A stretch of DNA of 64,000 nt from Bimuria novae-zelandiae CBS 107.79 (Eukaryota; Ascomycota; Dothideomycetes; Pleosporales; Didymosphaeriaceae). Of this stretch, positions 23,290 through 35,000 are shown one piece after another. How positions within the stretch are numbered: position 1 is the first letter of the stretch; the number at the start of each line of letters is the position of its first letter. The position numbers and the translations under genes were made by a program. Location of the stretch: contig ML976679.1 of NCBI GenBank assembly GCA_010015655.1, forward strand, positions 279,613 to 343,612. The letters run 5' to 3'. Under the pieces are notes generated by a model. It made no database searches. It had not been told where the DNA came from and was given only the letters and a program-made list of their open reading frames with translations.

Positions 23290-24660
23290 GGTAAAAGAAA
23301 TCGCCTACTAATGGAACGACAGTTATGAAGAATCGGAATTCGAATAAGAACTCTGTAAAGACATGGCTACGCCGTAGAGGAAGAAAGCTTAGACTAGACT
23401 ATAGACTAATTAATTACATTAGCGCCTAAGATATTATTAAGATTAATTAAAGCTATTAACTAATCAAGCTCCTTATAAGCCTCTAAAGCTTTTAGCTTAT
23501 TTATCGTGAACATGCTATAATTAAATAATTTTTTTAGTGTAACTTTTTACGCTAATCGTGTAATTGCGCTATTTTTTCTTATGCTAGTCGCGCACGCAAG
23601 AGCGCTATATAAGTAAGCTCTTTTTTTATTTAAAGTTTTGCCTCCTTCTTAGCCTCTAACTTTTTTAACCTTTCTATCTCCGCATCTATTTTCGAATAAT
23701 CTAATATAAATATCTCCTCTAGCTTATACTTCTAATTACTATATTAAACATAATCTGTGTACTTTAAGTGTAGTAATAATAGATAATATAGTAACTACTT
23801 CTTACCGTAGTATATATACGCAATTATAATAAATACCTAGTTTTATTTAAAATATTTAGCTTATAAATAATAATATTAGATAGATTAAAAAAGTAGCTTT
23901 ATAAGTAATTATCTTATAAAAATATTAAGCCTTTAAGAGGGGAGCTAGTATTAAAATTTATTAAAATTTAATATACTATAAGATAGGATATTAGCTTTTC
24001 TTTATACGCCTAAGCTAAGACCTTTTAACTTAATTATAAGTTACGTAATAAGTTACGCGTCTTAGAAATATTAAGAATCTTAGAAGTATTTTAGCACGTA
24101 GGACTTTAAGATAACTAGGACTTTAGGATTTATAAAATAAGACTTATGTATAGGAATATTTAAAATAGACTTTCTGTCTTTATATTTGACCTCGTTTATT
24201 AATCTATTATTTAAATTATACTAAGACATTATTAATTCGTTTATAACCGTGTAATAATTTCAATACTAATGCCCTATTAATATATATAAGCTATTAATAA
24301 CCCCATCCTTGTCTCACTAGTACTCTTCTCCGAGAACCAACCTTAGCTCCTTTGGGATCAGCTACCCCTTAGGGACTTAACATATATATAAAAGAACCTA
24401 ATTATTTTACACCTTTAAAAGAAAATTATAAGGTCTTAAGGCTAAAAAAAATTTATTGCCTTATTTTACTAAGTTAACAAGCTTTTTTGGTGCTTACTAA
24501 GCAGGACGTGGGTCAATAGCTATAATTTTTAAGATTTTCTCTATAATTCTATCTTTTACCCTGAACCATAACCCTACTATTGGCTATATTATTAAAGTTT
24601 TAAAAAGTTACTTAGAAATCTGTTTTTCTTTTTGTCACCCCCCTGTATACTATGCACTAC
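23290..24660. other. RIP-mutated repeat remnant, mostly unresolved
   Basis: TA-rich. On the minus strand, about 23430-23700 gives a charged coiled-coil-like text (IDAEIERLKKLEAKKEA, LHDQ-like repeats, then LGANVIN.SIV) resembling the C-terminal part of pogo-type transposases. That is weak. From about 24290 composition becomes more balanced, with no gene seen before 24812. Confidence 0.3.
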
Positions 24661-24811
24661 TATGCACGATGTTGCTCACAGTCCTTGTTCCTATTCATGC
24701 ACTCATGGTATCTTCCCTCTTCTCCATCTCGAAAAATCGTTACACTAAAAGAAGATCTATCCCGCCCCCGCCCTTGCTGAGAAATCGTTCACTCGAGTCA
24801 TATCTCCAGCC

Positions 24812-26376
24812 TCAACGCGACTGCTCCCTCTGCGACGCCAACTCCGCCATGCCCAGATACTCCGCCCCACCCCTCGCCGGCGGACTCGGATCTCCCAACT
24901 CAGCGACATCCTCCGGCGTCGTAACGGTCGGCAACTCCGCCACTTCAGGCTGGGCCTGCGGCGGGCGGTACGCCTGGTATCCCGCCGTGGCATAGCCTTG
25001 CGGTTTGACCGCGCCATCTTGCGAATACCGATTCAGCTGTGGAGAGTACTCCGGTGGCACACTGCCCTGCGGCGAATGCCTGTTTCCGCCTCCTACGCCC
25101 ACGACGTGCGGCGAATGCGGCACGGTGCCGGGCGCGAAGCCGGCTCCCGAGCCCATCTCTGCCATGCCGGGGATCATGGATTCGGGTCTTTCGGGACCGA
25201 TACCTTGGCCTCCGCCCAGCTCAGAGACACCCGGGTGGGTGTGCTCGTATGTTTTCGCGGCGTTACCGTTCTTGTAGAGTTTTGCGCTGCCGGCGAATTC
25301 AGGCGAGGTGGGTCCAGGCGTGAAGGCGTCGGTGGAGGAGGTATACGGTGGGGAGGATTTATGTTGGCGGCGTTTGCGGAACAGCCAGAAGAGGATGACG
25401 ATGAGCGCGAGGCCGAGCGGGATGCCGACTGCGCAGCCTACAATAAGCCCTGTGTTTGACTTCGTTTCGGATGTGAGGGCTGGTGAGGGGTCCGAAGTTG
25501 AAGAAGCTGGGGGCTGGATGACGGAGGTGACAATTATGGTGGATATGCCCGCGGTGCCAGAGGATACAAAGGTAGATTCGGAAGTCACTGGCGTTTGCGA
25601 CGCACTTCTGCTAGAAGAAGAAGAAGAAGAAGAAGAAGAAGAAGAAGAAGAAGAAGAAGAAGAAGAAGAAGAAGAAGAAGAAGAAGAAGAAGCAGAAGCA
25701 GACGAAGAGCTCGAAACTGAGTCTTTTGTAGCGGAAGCTGATGCAGAAGGTGCCTCTGTTGATGAGGGGGAATCATTGCTGCTGCCGCCGGAGACTAGCC
25801 CAGTGATAGTCGCCAAATTCGGTGCGCTCGATCCTGTGCGCCCGCCCACGGTACCGTATGCGACTGGGTCTTGGAGTTGGAAGAAAGGTCGCGGCTGAGG
25901 GCTTTCGTTGCAGCAGTCTACGTTTGTGCGATCGCCGTCGCAACACCAATCGTTATTGTGATTGGCGCATTGAGGAATGCCTTCAGCACCACCGGCTGTC
26001 ATATCTGCGGAAGGTCAATTCGTCATTCTCGGGCCCGGCGGCACGCGCAAACGTACCGTATGTGCACAAGTTCGACGGACAGCCGGACGATTTCCATTCC
26101 TTGTCTGTACAGCTGTAGCGTCCGTATAGATCTTCACTATTTGGCTGGGGCAAGTAGCAAAGGCCATTGGTCATGCACTGCCACGTCTCCGGACAGCAGG
26201 CCGTGCCTTCTGCAGACGAACATGGCTTTTCCTTCGAGTCGGCCTCTTTTCCATTGGGGTAGTCTAGGGTGGTCAGTTGTACTTCCAGAGGTTGGCAAGA
26301 GCGTCGAAAGCTTACAGCATTGCTGCGCAATGGCCTGCTGCAAGGCGAGCGCGATGGCGACAGCGCGCAAGTACAT
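24812..26376 (-). CDS. Cys-rich, Ser-rich single-pass plasma-membrane/wall protein
   Basis: Exons 26376-26316, 26263-26057 and 26004-24812 (introns GTAAGC..TAG and GTACGT..CAG) join in frame to 486 aa. In order: signal peptide MYLRAVAIALALQQAIAQ; a Cys-rich ectodomain (CYYPNGKEA, TACCPETWQCMTNGLCY, SCTDKEWKSSGCPSNLCTY, NNDWCCDGD, VDCCN); a Ser/Thr-rich stalk with about 28 consecutive Ser; one membrane helix (GLIVGCAVGIPLGLALIVIL) followed by basic FRKRRQHK; and a long Pro/Gly-rich cytoplasmic tail. The layout resembles fungal wall-stress sensor-like (Mid2-type) proteins; I infer only a general surface role. No stop or frameshift was seen. Confidence 0.88.
25613..25692. repeat. (AGA)n trinucleotide microsatellite, coding
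   Basis: About 27 near-perfect AGA units. On the minus strand they read as TCT serine codons in the stalk of the membrane protein at 24812-26376. Repeat number changes would lengthen or shorten the stalk in frame. Confidence 0.97.
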
Positions 26377-28425
26377 GGTGACCGCAATCGCTATGCGTTC
26401 AAGAGCATTGGGGGTAAGGCTGTGCGTGTAGTTGTCGGTGAACTCGCACTCTCAAACAAAAGTGGACCCGTGTAGCTAGCTCTTGTACGCGACAGGTGAA
26501 AGAGCAAGACACCTTGACATAGCAAAGACCGACCCTGCAAACGGCCGTGTGAGAGGATACGATCAGGGAAACAGAGTTGGGGATTGCACCCCAACAGCGC
26601 GACAGTCGAAAGCATGAATGTGTCCACCTGCCTAAGTTGATATTCATCCACAAGCGATGCCACTCACCACGCGCGTTCGCGTGTCGATCAAGTTAAATTA
26701 AACCCTCTCGCAGTGAGGTCATCGCCCCAAGCAACCCTGGCACGCTCAACTGCTGCTCGTGGAACGACGGGCCAGCGAGGTGGCGCTGTGCCGGTTTCAG
26801 GAACCAAGGCGTCAAATATAGATCGTCGGCATTGCCGGTGCCCTAAATGCGTACATTCCCATGCTCGAATAGAGGCGTTCTCACAGGAAACCCATCGCAT
26901 ATATGTAGGTCGAAAGGGGTCACATTTACGTCCATGTCGCCTCGTTACGCGCGCAGGTTAAATAGGTAGCTTGTGTATCCGAGAAACCTGCTTAGCCGAC
27001 GAGCCGAGAAACCCGATCGGGAACCGCCGAGCGAACGTCTTCCGGAACATCAGCCACGTTCTTCATTAAGTGACTTGTAACGTGGTACCCGCTGTCACAA
27101 GGCCCAACGCGCCTAATTCTTATGCAGGGGCACCATTTGAGGGTGGCACGGTGATAATATGTACTGCCCCTTCTACCTGCGAGGCTTGCGACACAGCCTC
27201 CATTTGCTTTTTTGTTTGCGTGCCCAAACACATGTTCTCTCAAGGAGGCCATTGGTTCCGCGGAGGTTGGATATGAGAAGTTGGAGGATCACCACAGAGT
27301 CGGAATTTCCGTGGCGGTGCATCCACGCGAACGCCACGCCAAACACAACCGCCATGGCTCTGCAGGTTCCGAGGTGTCATCTTCGAAAAAAGGGCAAGCA
27401 GTGATCACCATGAGGAAGGCGCTCTGGAACTTGGCCGCTCTGATCGCTTAGTATGCGTGGTGCATGATAACGACACGGCTATTGATGCTAGATTTAGATC
27501 GGTCCGAGTGTTGTCCCAACGGATGATGCTTCCTCATATGGAAGTTTCATGTCACTACGAAACTCTTACCAGGAATATTATCCGACATGGAAGATTTTGA
27601 ATCCGCGCTCCTGTAAGAGATCTCCTCAGCCGCATTCTTTCATCAGCGCTCACGTGCACATGTGTAGGCCCCAGTGCCGGGGCACATTCACGGATAGCTG
27701 TGACCTTCATAGACCCTACGATGATCTGAACTCTTATCTAAGATGCCTAAGACCAAAACGAACGATAAATCATGAATCAGATAGCTTTTCAAAACTTTGC
27801 CGGCTTACTATGCACCATTATAGATTCCATGCCAGTAAGCATACTTCCCTCAACGCTCACCCACACGCTTCACGCTACTCACACACTTTCGTCAACTTCG
27901 CTTTCGCACCAACGAAGCTTTCCATGCACATATATACTAGTCGAGCTTTACTGTCATGCAGACTGCACCCTGTGCAAACTGATCCCTAAACGGTGAAGCG
28001 AATTTGGAACTGGACATCTATTCCGTTTTCTATAGCAGTTTAAATCATGACGGCGTTCAAACCCCACATGTACCTATCGCATGCGTACAATGTAAGCCAG
28101 AGTGATTTTTGCGTTATGGATGTTTCGGAACCGAGCACCGGATCCGACAACCCTCAACGTCTCAGTCCCTAATGACGATTCGGCTTCCAAGTCTTCAAAA
28201 GAGTGGAGGAGCCTCGGATCCAATGTCAGCAACGAAACCGACACGACGTTGTTCAAAAAGCTCTACCGCTACAGTGCCGTCTAAAAATTCATAAACGCTG
28301 TTTCCCCCCAGCTCTTCAAGCCATACTCTTCAACAAATCTCTCTATCTATCCTCAGCCTCGCAATCTTTTCTTTCCCTTTACGACATACTTACGCACGTT
28401 TCCAATCAACCTCCTCCGACCAACC
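26377..28425. other. intergenic, no gene recognised
   Basis: About 2 kb of GC-balanced DNA between the membrane protein and the NmrA-like gene. Several short frames exist (for example 27549-27989) but none has a recognisable domain or plausible splice pattern. The part near 28290-28420 is pyrimidine-rich and could be the leader of the NmrA-like gene. Confidence 0.45.
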
Positions 28426-29329
28426 ATGGCACCGACACACATCGCCCTCGCCCGCGCAACCGGAAACCTCGGCCAACCCATCCTCTCCTCCCTCCTCGCC
28501 GCCCACCACACCGTTACCGTGCTCATACGTCCCGGTAGCAACGCGTCCTCGCTACCTGCCTATCCCAACCTCACGATCGCAGAGGTAGACTTCAGCTCCG
28601 TGTCCTCACTCACACGCGCCCTTGCCGGTGCCGAAGTCGTCATTGCGGCGCTCGCGACCTCGACGATAGGACGCCAGAACGCGCTGATTGACGCCGCCGT
28701 GCAGACAGGCGTGTTGCGCTTTATCCCCGCTGCGTTCGGGATGGACCCGTGCAATGCGAATTGCAACGCGCTGCCGGTGTGCGTCCCAAAAGCAGCGGTG
28801 CAGGACTACTTGTCTGCGAAGTCGCGGGAGAGCGAGGGGCGTTTTACGTGGACGGCGATTTCGAAAGGTGGTTCTTGGATTGGGTGCTGCGGGAGACGGA
28901 TATCTTGATGGATGTGAAGGGTGGCGTGCGACGCTGTATAACGGGGGCGAGGTGCGTTGTAGTGCTACGCTATTGGCTGATGTAGTGAGAGCGGTGTTGG
29001 GGGTGATTGAGCGGAGGGATGAGACGAGGAATAGGGTTGTGTATGTGCATTCTGCGGTTATTACGTAGAAGCAGTTGATTAAGTATGTGAAGGAGAAGGA
29101 TGGAAGGGAGTGGGAGACGAGTGTTAAGGGAACGGATGAGCTGTTGAAGGAGATATGGGCTGATGTGGAGGAGGGCAATGTTGATGGGGCGAATCTGGGA
29201 TCGTGCATTGTGGGATGTTTGGATGAGGAGTATGGGTGCGACTATACTGGTCGTGAGGCTAACGAGCTGTTGGGCGTCAAGATGATGACGGAGGACGAGT
29301 TGAGGGCGTTAGTCCATAGCCTTGTCTAA
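28426..29329 (+). pseudogene. NmrA-like / isoflavone-reductase-like NAD(P)-binding protein, broken
   Basis: The first frame (28426-28908) begins THIALARATGNLGQPILSSL, the Rossmann nucleotide-binding signature with Arg where Gly is usual. It continues AEVVIAALATSTIGRQNALI and LRFIPAAFGMDP and reaches FTWTAISKG. The expected continuation appears in a second frame (WFLDWVLRETDI, about 28870-28918) and then a third (GWRATLYNGGEVRC, SATLLADVVRAVLGV). There are thus at least two frameshifts in 60 bases. The third frame is then stopped by TAG at 29066-29068 in VHSAVIT-stop-KQLIKYVKEKDG, where Gln (CAG) is likely. It ends at 29329. Intact relatives are cytosolic oxidoreductases or redox-sensing regulators of about 300 aa. 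It lies just upstream of the Zn2Cys6 gene on the same strand. Confidence 0.85.
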
Positions 29330-30480
29330 GACAGCTGGCGACCGAGTAGGTAGTCGATCGAAAAGTGGGGGATAGCAATCCCCGCTTACCAATACAGCTT
29401 TTCGTTTCATCGGATCCAATGGTTCTCCACAATCCTCCAAACCTCAATGTTCCTGCCGCTCAAACGGTTCAGAGAATGGCAGAATGCCCCGGGAGGAGGG
29501 AGTCGGTTCCGCGAAGAACGCAATACTCTAGCTGCGACGCTTGTCGTCAGTCACGGGTAGCCTGCGACGCGTCCAGGACTGCGCAACATTCGGCAGGAGG
29601 GCGGACGGGATCGTGCTCGAGGTGTAAGCGGAGAAAACACGTCTGTATCTTTGAGGTATGTTTGTCCCAATCTAGATGCCAACACAATGGACAAGCCACT
29701 GTGCTGCGATCGAGGTAGAGATGTTTTCGCGCTTGTACGTAAGGATTCTATCCGGTACCCTGGCCGTTTTCCAGTGGATTAAGCAAACGGGAAGGAAAGG
29801 TGCGCGTCCGCCACTAGGCGAGAGCAACGTGTCTGATGTTTCCGAGGCATGCAACTCATCATTTCTATCCACCGCAAACGTAGTCAGGAACTCTCGGCGC
29901 AGAGATAGCCCACGATCATCCGAGACCCCTGGCGCAGGGAGTTCGCAAACTTGTGACTGATGCCAATGAGGGTCCTATATCTCAATCAGCATATGACTTT
30001 CCTACCGAGTCAAGTACCGCCCTGCAAAGTGGAGGCAGCACGCAGCCGTTGTGCTAACCATCTGCCGCCGAACAAGACCTCCTGCAGGCCCGCGCGAATA
30101 GTATCTTCCGAAATGGATTTGAAGCTAGTTTGGGACGTTTAATTGGCCGAAATGGCTGTCCATTCGTGTAAGTAACGCCGACGACGCTCGGAAGACATGT
30201 CCATGCTAATGACGGCCAGAAATGACCCGGATAGCGACATTGAGGTTCCAGTAACAAAGATGATTCGGACACTTGACGCGGCCATGAGCGGCGACATTGA
30301 GCCACAGATTCCGTCCTGTTCCGGCAGTGTGGGCCGCACCGCGAGTGAGGTGGTTGAGCAATGTATGAACCAATAACTAAAAATGTATGTCCTCCCCTGC
30401 CACTAGAGGTAAGCTATCTCCTATATACCCAGGCGCAAACATCCTAGATAACTGGCAAACAGCAAACAAAAGGAAAATAA

Positions 30481-30603
30481 GCCATCAGCTCGGTGGCAAA
30501 CATCAAAAACAAACAAAAAAGGAAAACAAGCCATCAGCTCAGTGGCAAACATCAAAAACAAACAAAAGGAAAACAAGCCATCAGCTCAGTGGCAAACATC
30601 AAA
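30481..30603. repeat. 47-49 bp minisatellite, about 2.6 copies
   Basis: Units start with GCCATCAGCTCAGTGGCAAA at 30481, 30530 and 30577; the first differs by GG for AG and two extra A. A partial, more diverged copy precedes them (about 30456). It lies inside the decayed regulator where no domain text is readable. Confidence 0.93.
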
Positions 30604-31597
30604 CCTCACACAATGTCTGGACCGCGTGATATTAGCCTTCAGTGCACGATGGCTTCCGCCGAGCTTACCACCAGTCGGTAGCGAGAATATTGTGACATGT
30701 AGTTGACGAGCTGCCAGATCAGATATGCTGCTACTGTTTAACCGCGCCTCGTACTGCTAGGTGCTCGCATTATATCTCTTTGCTCAAACGACCGTGCCGG
30801 TGGATGTGTCAAAAGACGACGAGCTCAGTGGTATCGGTCCTCAAGTGTGTATGCAAACATTGCTGTTGCATATCCAGAAACTTCGGCAGGGAAGGGATCC
30901 AGGTGAGCGACCCCAAGTTTGCCAAAGACGTGCGCTAAATATTATCCCCAGTGAAAAGCCATATATCAGTCGAGCCGGAACTCCCCAAGAACGTCATGCA
31001 AGAGTTTATAAACCTCGATAGCAGAGCCTACTGGGCCGCAGTAATGTGGGATGGTGCCAACTCGTTAGGCTCCGATGTACGCACATCGCTGACCTCAGGC
31101 CTCAACGGAGCTTGTGCTGAACCTGCATGGCACCTTGCGAGAGAGTTTCTAGTCACTTCATTTGTTCCCATGGTGACAAGGTAGGCCGAGGACGATTTCC
31201 AGGCAGACGATGAGACGGCCTCCAGAATCGTCGGCGCAGCCTCTATCTGCCAGGTGTACATATGGAAGAACATCACGTCACTGAAAGAAGACATTCGAGA
31301 AGGATTGAGGAAGATACCGTATTGTGGGTCTGGAGAGCACTCCTAGAATGGATCAGCATCTTCAGAAGATCGATCCGACCGTTGCTGACCTCATGCGAGA
31401 GACAAATCCATTTCCTTGACAATGCGAATCATTTTGGGTGGTACGAAGCCTCGCTGCGATACCATATGGGCATACTCGTCCTTGTCGATGCACTGGATGC
31501 AGCCAACCGCACTGACCTACTCTGCATCAGCTGTTGGAGCCCCGATGAGAAGTCGAACACGAGGCCTTTACCGTTCTCAAGTTCGGGCTGAAAGTGT

Positions 31598-31605
31598 GTA
31601 CCATA
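31598..31605. repeat. 8-bp target site duplication of the hAT element, left copy
   Basis: TACCATAT directly before the element's CAGCG end; the identical 8-mer follows the element at 49163-49170. Confidence 0.95.
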
Positions 31606-33121
31606 TCAGCGTTTTCAACGTATAGTACTCCGCACCACACCGAGCTCCTGTACGTTCGTGCGGGTAGTAGGGGGAAATACGTACGTACGGCACACCAAGG
31701 CAGTGAGGGAGGTGCGTTACGTACAGCGTAGAGGTCCAATTTCTGGCCATACGGGCCGTAGAGTATATAGAAATTGCCTAATCAGGAAGGATCTTGGTGG
31801 AGAGGTCGCTGGGGAGCTCGTTGGCGACGTCGTCGCCCTCCTTCTGCTCCTTCTGCTCCTTCTGCTACTCTCCATCCTTCTTGACGATGTGGTCAACCAG
31901 CTAGGTGAGGTAACTCGTGACGGCGTCTCTCCTCAGCCAGTTCTTTTAAAGCTGGAGAGCTTCTGTCACCGCTGGGGACAGTGAGTTGCGATCGCACGTG
32001 ACTGTACGTTTGGCGGAGGAGAAACAGCGCTCGCAGTCGCACGAGGTGGCTGGCACGGAGAGGTGATCTATGGCCATTTTGTAGACAATTAGGTAACGTT
32101 TCTACCCTGTCTCTATCGACTAATAGTGTAGATCTTAAAGTAAAGCTACTAAATTAAGAGACACTAACGCGGTAAGTTTATTTTTATAAAGACTATTAAA
32201 GTACTTATTTAGCTAAGTTATATATTTTTACTACTTAAAGCTCTTCTAAATATTAAAAAGTAATTATTAACTTATATTATATAAATTTTATAATTATTAC
32301 TAGCGTACGCGCTTGGAACTTTACATTTACTAAGTAGCTTAAGTAGTTACTTATTATTATCTTTTTTTTATAAAGATTCTCTACTTCTAAGTATTATTTA
32401 AAGATATCTTTAATAGACTTTTCTGCCTTCTTATGCTATAGCTTATACCTCTGCTAGTAGGTCTTAAACTAGAAGAGTTGTAAAAATAGGTGGAGAGTAG
32501 TAGCGACATAATATAGCGATAATAAGGTATTAAGGATAAGCTTTTTAAGGGTGAACGTAACGCTAGAGACTATATAATTATAGTACTTAAAGCCCTTAAT
32601 TTAGTAGACGCTATTCTTATTATTACTACTAAAAAAGGCGTAAATTTCTTATAAGTTAATAATTATTTATTATAAGCTTCTAAACCTGCTACTGCTAGCA
32701 TTACCCTTTAGTAACTTTATACTCTTATAAAATGCCTTTAAGACTTTATTTTACTCGTTGTCTAATAGCGCGTTAATTATAAGGAAGTATCTATTATTTA
32801 TAGTGAAGACGTTATTATAGGTGTGCCTAAAAAATTGTTGGATAAGCTAATAAAACTTATTATAATAAAATAATATAAAATAAATATTATACTAGCGGAT
32901 ACTACTATCTTTAACTATATTAAAGGTACAGCAGCTAAAAAGCTTATTTTTATTAAATACTAAGCGCTATATATTTTAAAAAAGGTGCCTTCTTTTATAG
33001 GAATTATAAATTACGTTTATAAAGTTATAGAGCTTACTAATAACACCATAACTATAAAATGAAACGTATTACCCTTTAGGTAATAATTGAGCTAATTTTT
33101 TTTTATAAATTTACTAACGAT

Positions 33122-33126
33122 ATTAC
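33122..33126. repeat. 5-bp target duplication ATTAC of the outer chromovirus, left copy
   Basis: ATTAC before the left LTR; the same 5-mer follows the right LTR at 47275-47279. Confidence 0.95.
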
Positions 33127-33287
33127 TGTAAGGGGCTGGGTGCTCAAGGAGCCAAAGGTGCCAGAAAAATACTTATAAATTCGATAGAGAGTCCGAAGTT
33201 AAGCTTTAGGCGTCGAACTTATATATCTAGGGTTCGCATAACCAAGGGTTAAGAATCCAAGGTAATAACTAGGCGTAGCCTATTATA
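33127..33287 (-). repeat. 3' LTR of the outer chromovirus
   Basis: TGTAAGGGGCTGGGTG...CCTATTATA on the plus strand. Compared with 47114-47274 and 23015-23175 the differences I read are transitions. Confidence 0.93.
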
Positions 33288-33599
33288 TACCTCCCTTCCC
33301 TCTATTAAGGGTAAAAAAAGAAATCTCCGTGTCTTATCTTGTTTATATAGCTTCGCGGTCGTTTTATTATCTACTTGTAATCCTCTTGCTATTATAAACC
33401 TCTTACTAGTTCCGTTCTCGCGTGTCTAATTTTATATCCTTACTATAAGTAGTTATTATAGCGGTGTGTTCACGCTAGTGCGTTTACTTATTATTATATA
33501 TATAAAATTACTTCTTACTTAGCTTCTAGACCTTACTCTTTTAAGCTCTCTTTTTTTTTTTTTAGCTTAACTTCGTGCGCTGCAACGTCTTACTTTTAA

Positions 33600-35000
33600 C
33601 TTAGTCTTCCCTAACTTCGCGACCTAATTCCCCTTACTATTTTAATAAAATAGCTAGCCCTTTGTATAATAGCTACGTAATAAAAACGCCTAAGCGTTAG
33701 AGGCGTGCTACTAACTCTAATAATAAGATAAAGGAAGGCCTATCCCCGTCGCGATTACTTAGCTACTAACTTAAGAAGACTAAGCTTTCTTAAGATAAGG
33801 CTACTATATCTAACGCTAGCGTAATCCTTCTTAGCTAGCTTATTAAAAAGTTTAGTCCTTTTAAAGCTCGTAAAGTAAGCTCTAGACCTTCTTTTACGCT
33901 TTTTCTACTTCTTTTTACCTTTTAACTTGCCTCCTTACTCTTCTAACCTCCTTCTTAGTTTTTTATTAGCCTAGGTGTGCGCACTCGCTAACTTAACAAG
34001 CTTAGCTTTTAAGGTCTAATCTCGCTACGCGCGATAATCGAGCGCTAGTATATTAACTACGTTACCCACAAACGCGTCTATTAGTAGGTGCTGGCAGGCA
34101 AGACAGTGTCCTACGAGGAGTGCTATACCTACAAGCTCACTAGCTGCACTAGATAAGTATACTTTAGTCTAACTCGTTCTAGATAACTTTAGGGTGTGCT
34201 CTGCTAACTCTTTCCCCTACTTAGATTTAGCCTGCCCTTAATAAAGTTAGCCACGAAAAGTTTACTAATATTATAGGTATTAGTACAGGCTACCTTGTAA
34301 ACAAGGTTTTAAAGAGTAGCTAGGAATAAAAGGCCTTCCTTACTAACTTTAACGCGTTCTATTCTGCTCGTAAAGTTACTATTATTAATTACTATACCTT
34401 TTTTAAGAGTAAGACTGCTACTATTTTAGGCCCTATTACTTCTTTTTCTAAGGCCATTTAGCTCTTAGAGCGTATCGCTGTCGCGGTTAAAAAGACTTCT
34501 AATCTTCTTTAAATTTATACTACTAACTTTAAAGTATTCTGTTAAGAGTGCAAGAACCCTTCTATAAATTCCTTTTAAATAATAAAGCTATCTTTTAAGG
34601 CTAATATTATATAGCTTTCTAGCAAGTTCGTAGTGGTGGATAAGGGTATTATAATAGATAGTCTTTAGATAATAGACAATATCCTCGCGGGAGCTAATAT
34701 ACCTACTTAAGCCTACTAGGGCTTGCGCTAGTGGCTTCGGGCTATTATAATTAGGGAGCGCCTAAGTAAGGAGGATAATAGCTTTTCTAACCCTAGCAGT
34801 GTATTAGAGGGCGGAGAAGTAGACCTAAATATTATTAGGGAGGGTTTTACTATTCCTTTAGTAGCTAAAGATACCCCTTCTACCTAGTTTCTTTCTCCTT
34901 CTTGCTTTAGTTTACTTCTAAGGCTTACTTCTTTCGTAAGGGTTATTTCTTATTACTACAGAAATTATTTAGTCCCCTTATTATCCCTAGTAGTTTTAAG
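33600..35000 (+). pseudogene. possible antisense accessory reading frame in the outer chromovirus
   Basis: Between chromodomain and 3' LTR the element has nearly 2 kb with no expected pol domain. Plus-strand translation gives protein-like text interrupted mainly by TAG: a basic start (TPKR.RRATNSNNKIKEGL, ISNASVILLS.LIKKFSPFK near 33690-33880). Farther on there is FVVVDKGIIIDSL, NILAGANIPT, GLRQWLRAIIIRERLSKEDN and VLEGGEVDLNIIREGFTIPL (34630-34860). The family is not recognised. It runs opposite to gag-pol. The alternative is captured host sequence or a further nested element with unseen ends. Confidence 0.4.

Larger units (their letters stand above)
29419..31605 (+). pseudogene. Zn2Cys6 transcription factor, 5' part, split by hAT insertion
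   Basis: Exon 1 (29419-29655) carries a complete binuclear zinc cluster, C39-x2-C42-x6-C49-x16-C66-x2-C69-x6-C76. Introns at 29656-29774, 30168-30219 and 30903-30951 have good sites. Later text follows the usual fungal regulator: FEASLGRLIGRNGCPFV, LALYLFAQTTVP, ELSGIGPQVCMQTLLLHIQK, SRAYWAAVMWDGANSLGS, RQIHFLDNANHFGWYEASLR and EHEAFTVLKFGLK. Defects: TAA near 30054, TAG at 31183-31185 (probably Trp before AEDDF), several frame changes, a minisatellite at 30481-30603, and finally the hAT element at 31606. The 3' part resumes at 49163. The target genes are unknown. Confidence 0.85.

Noticed and set aside
16140..23290. 16140-16319 and 22917-23286 as the LTR pair of element Z
   Set aside because: I see no sequence similarity between them beyond a shared GTCACGTG, so they are not an LTR pair.
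27549..27989. 146-codon plus-strand frame in the intergenic region
   Set aside because: No domain, no good start context, irregular composition, and overlapping frames of similar length.
31658..31984. Open frame with a run of leucines on the plus strand
   Set aside because: It is the antisense of the hAT C-terminal dimerisation domain; the minus strand gives LSVPATSCDCERCFSSAKRT.
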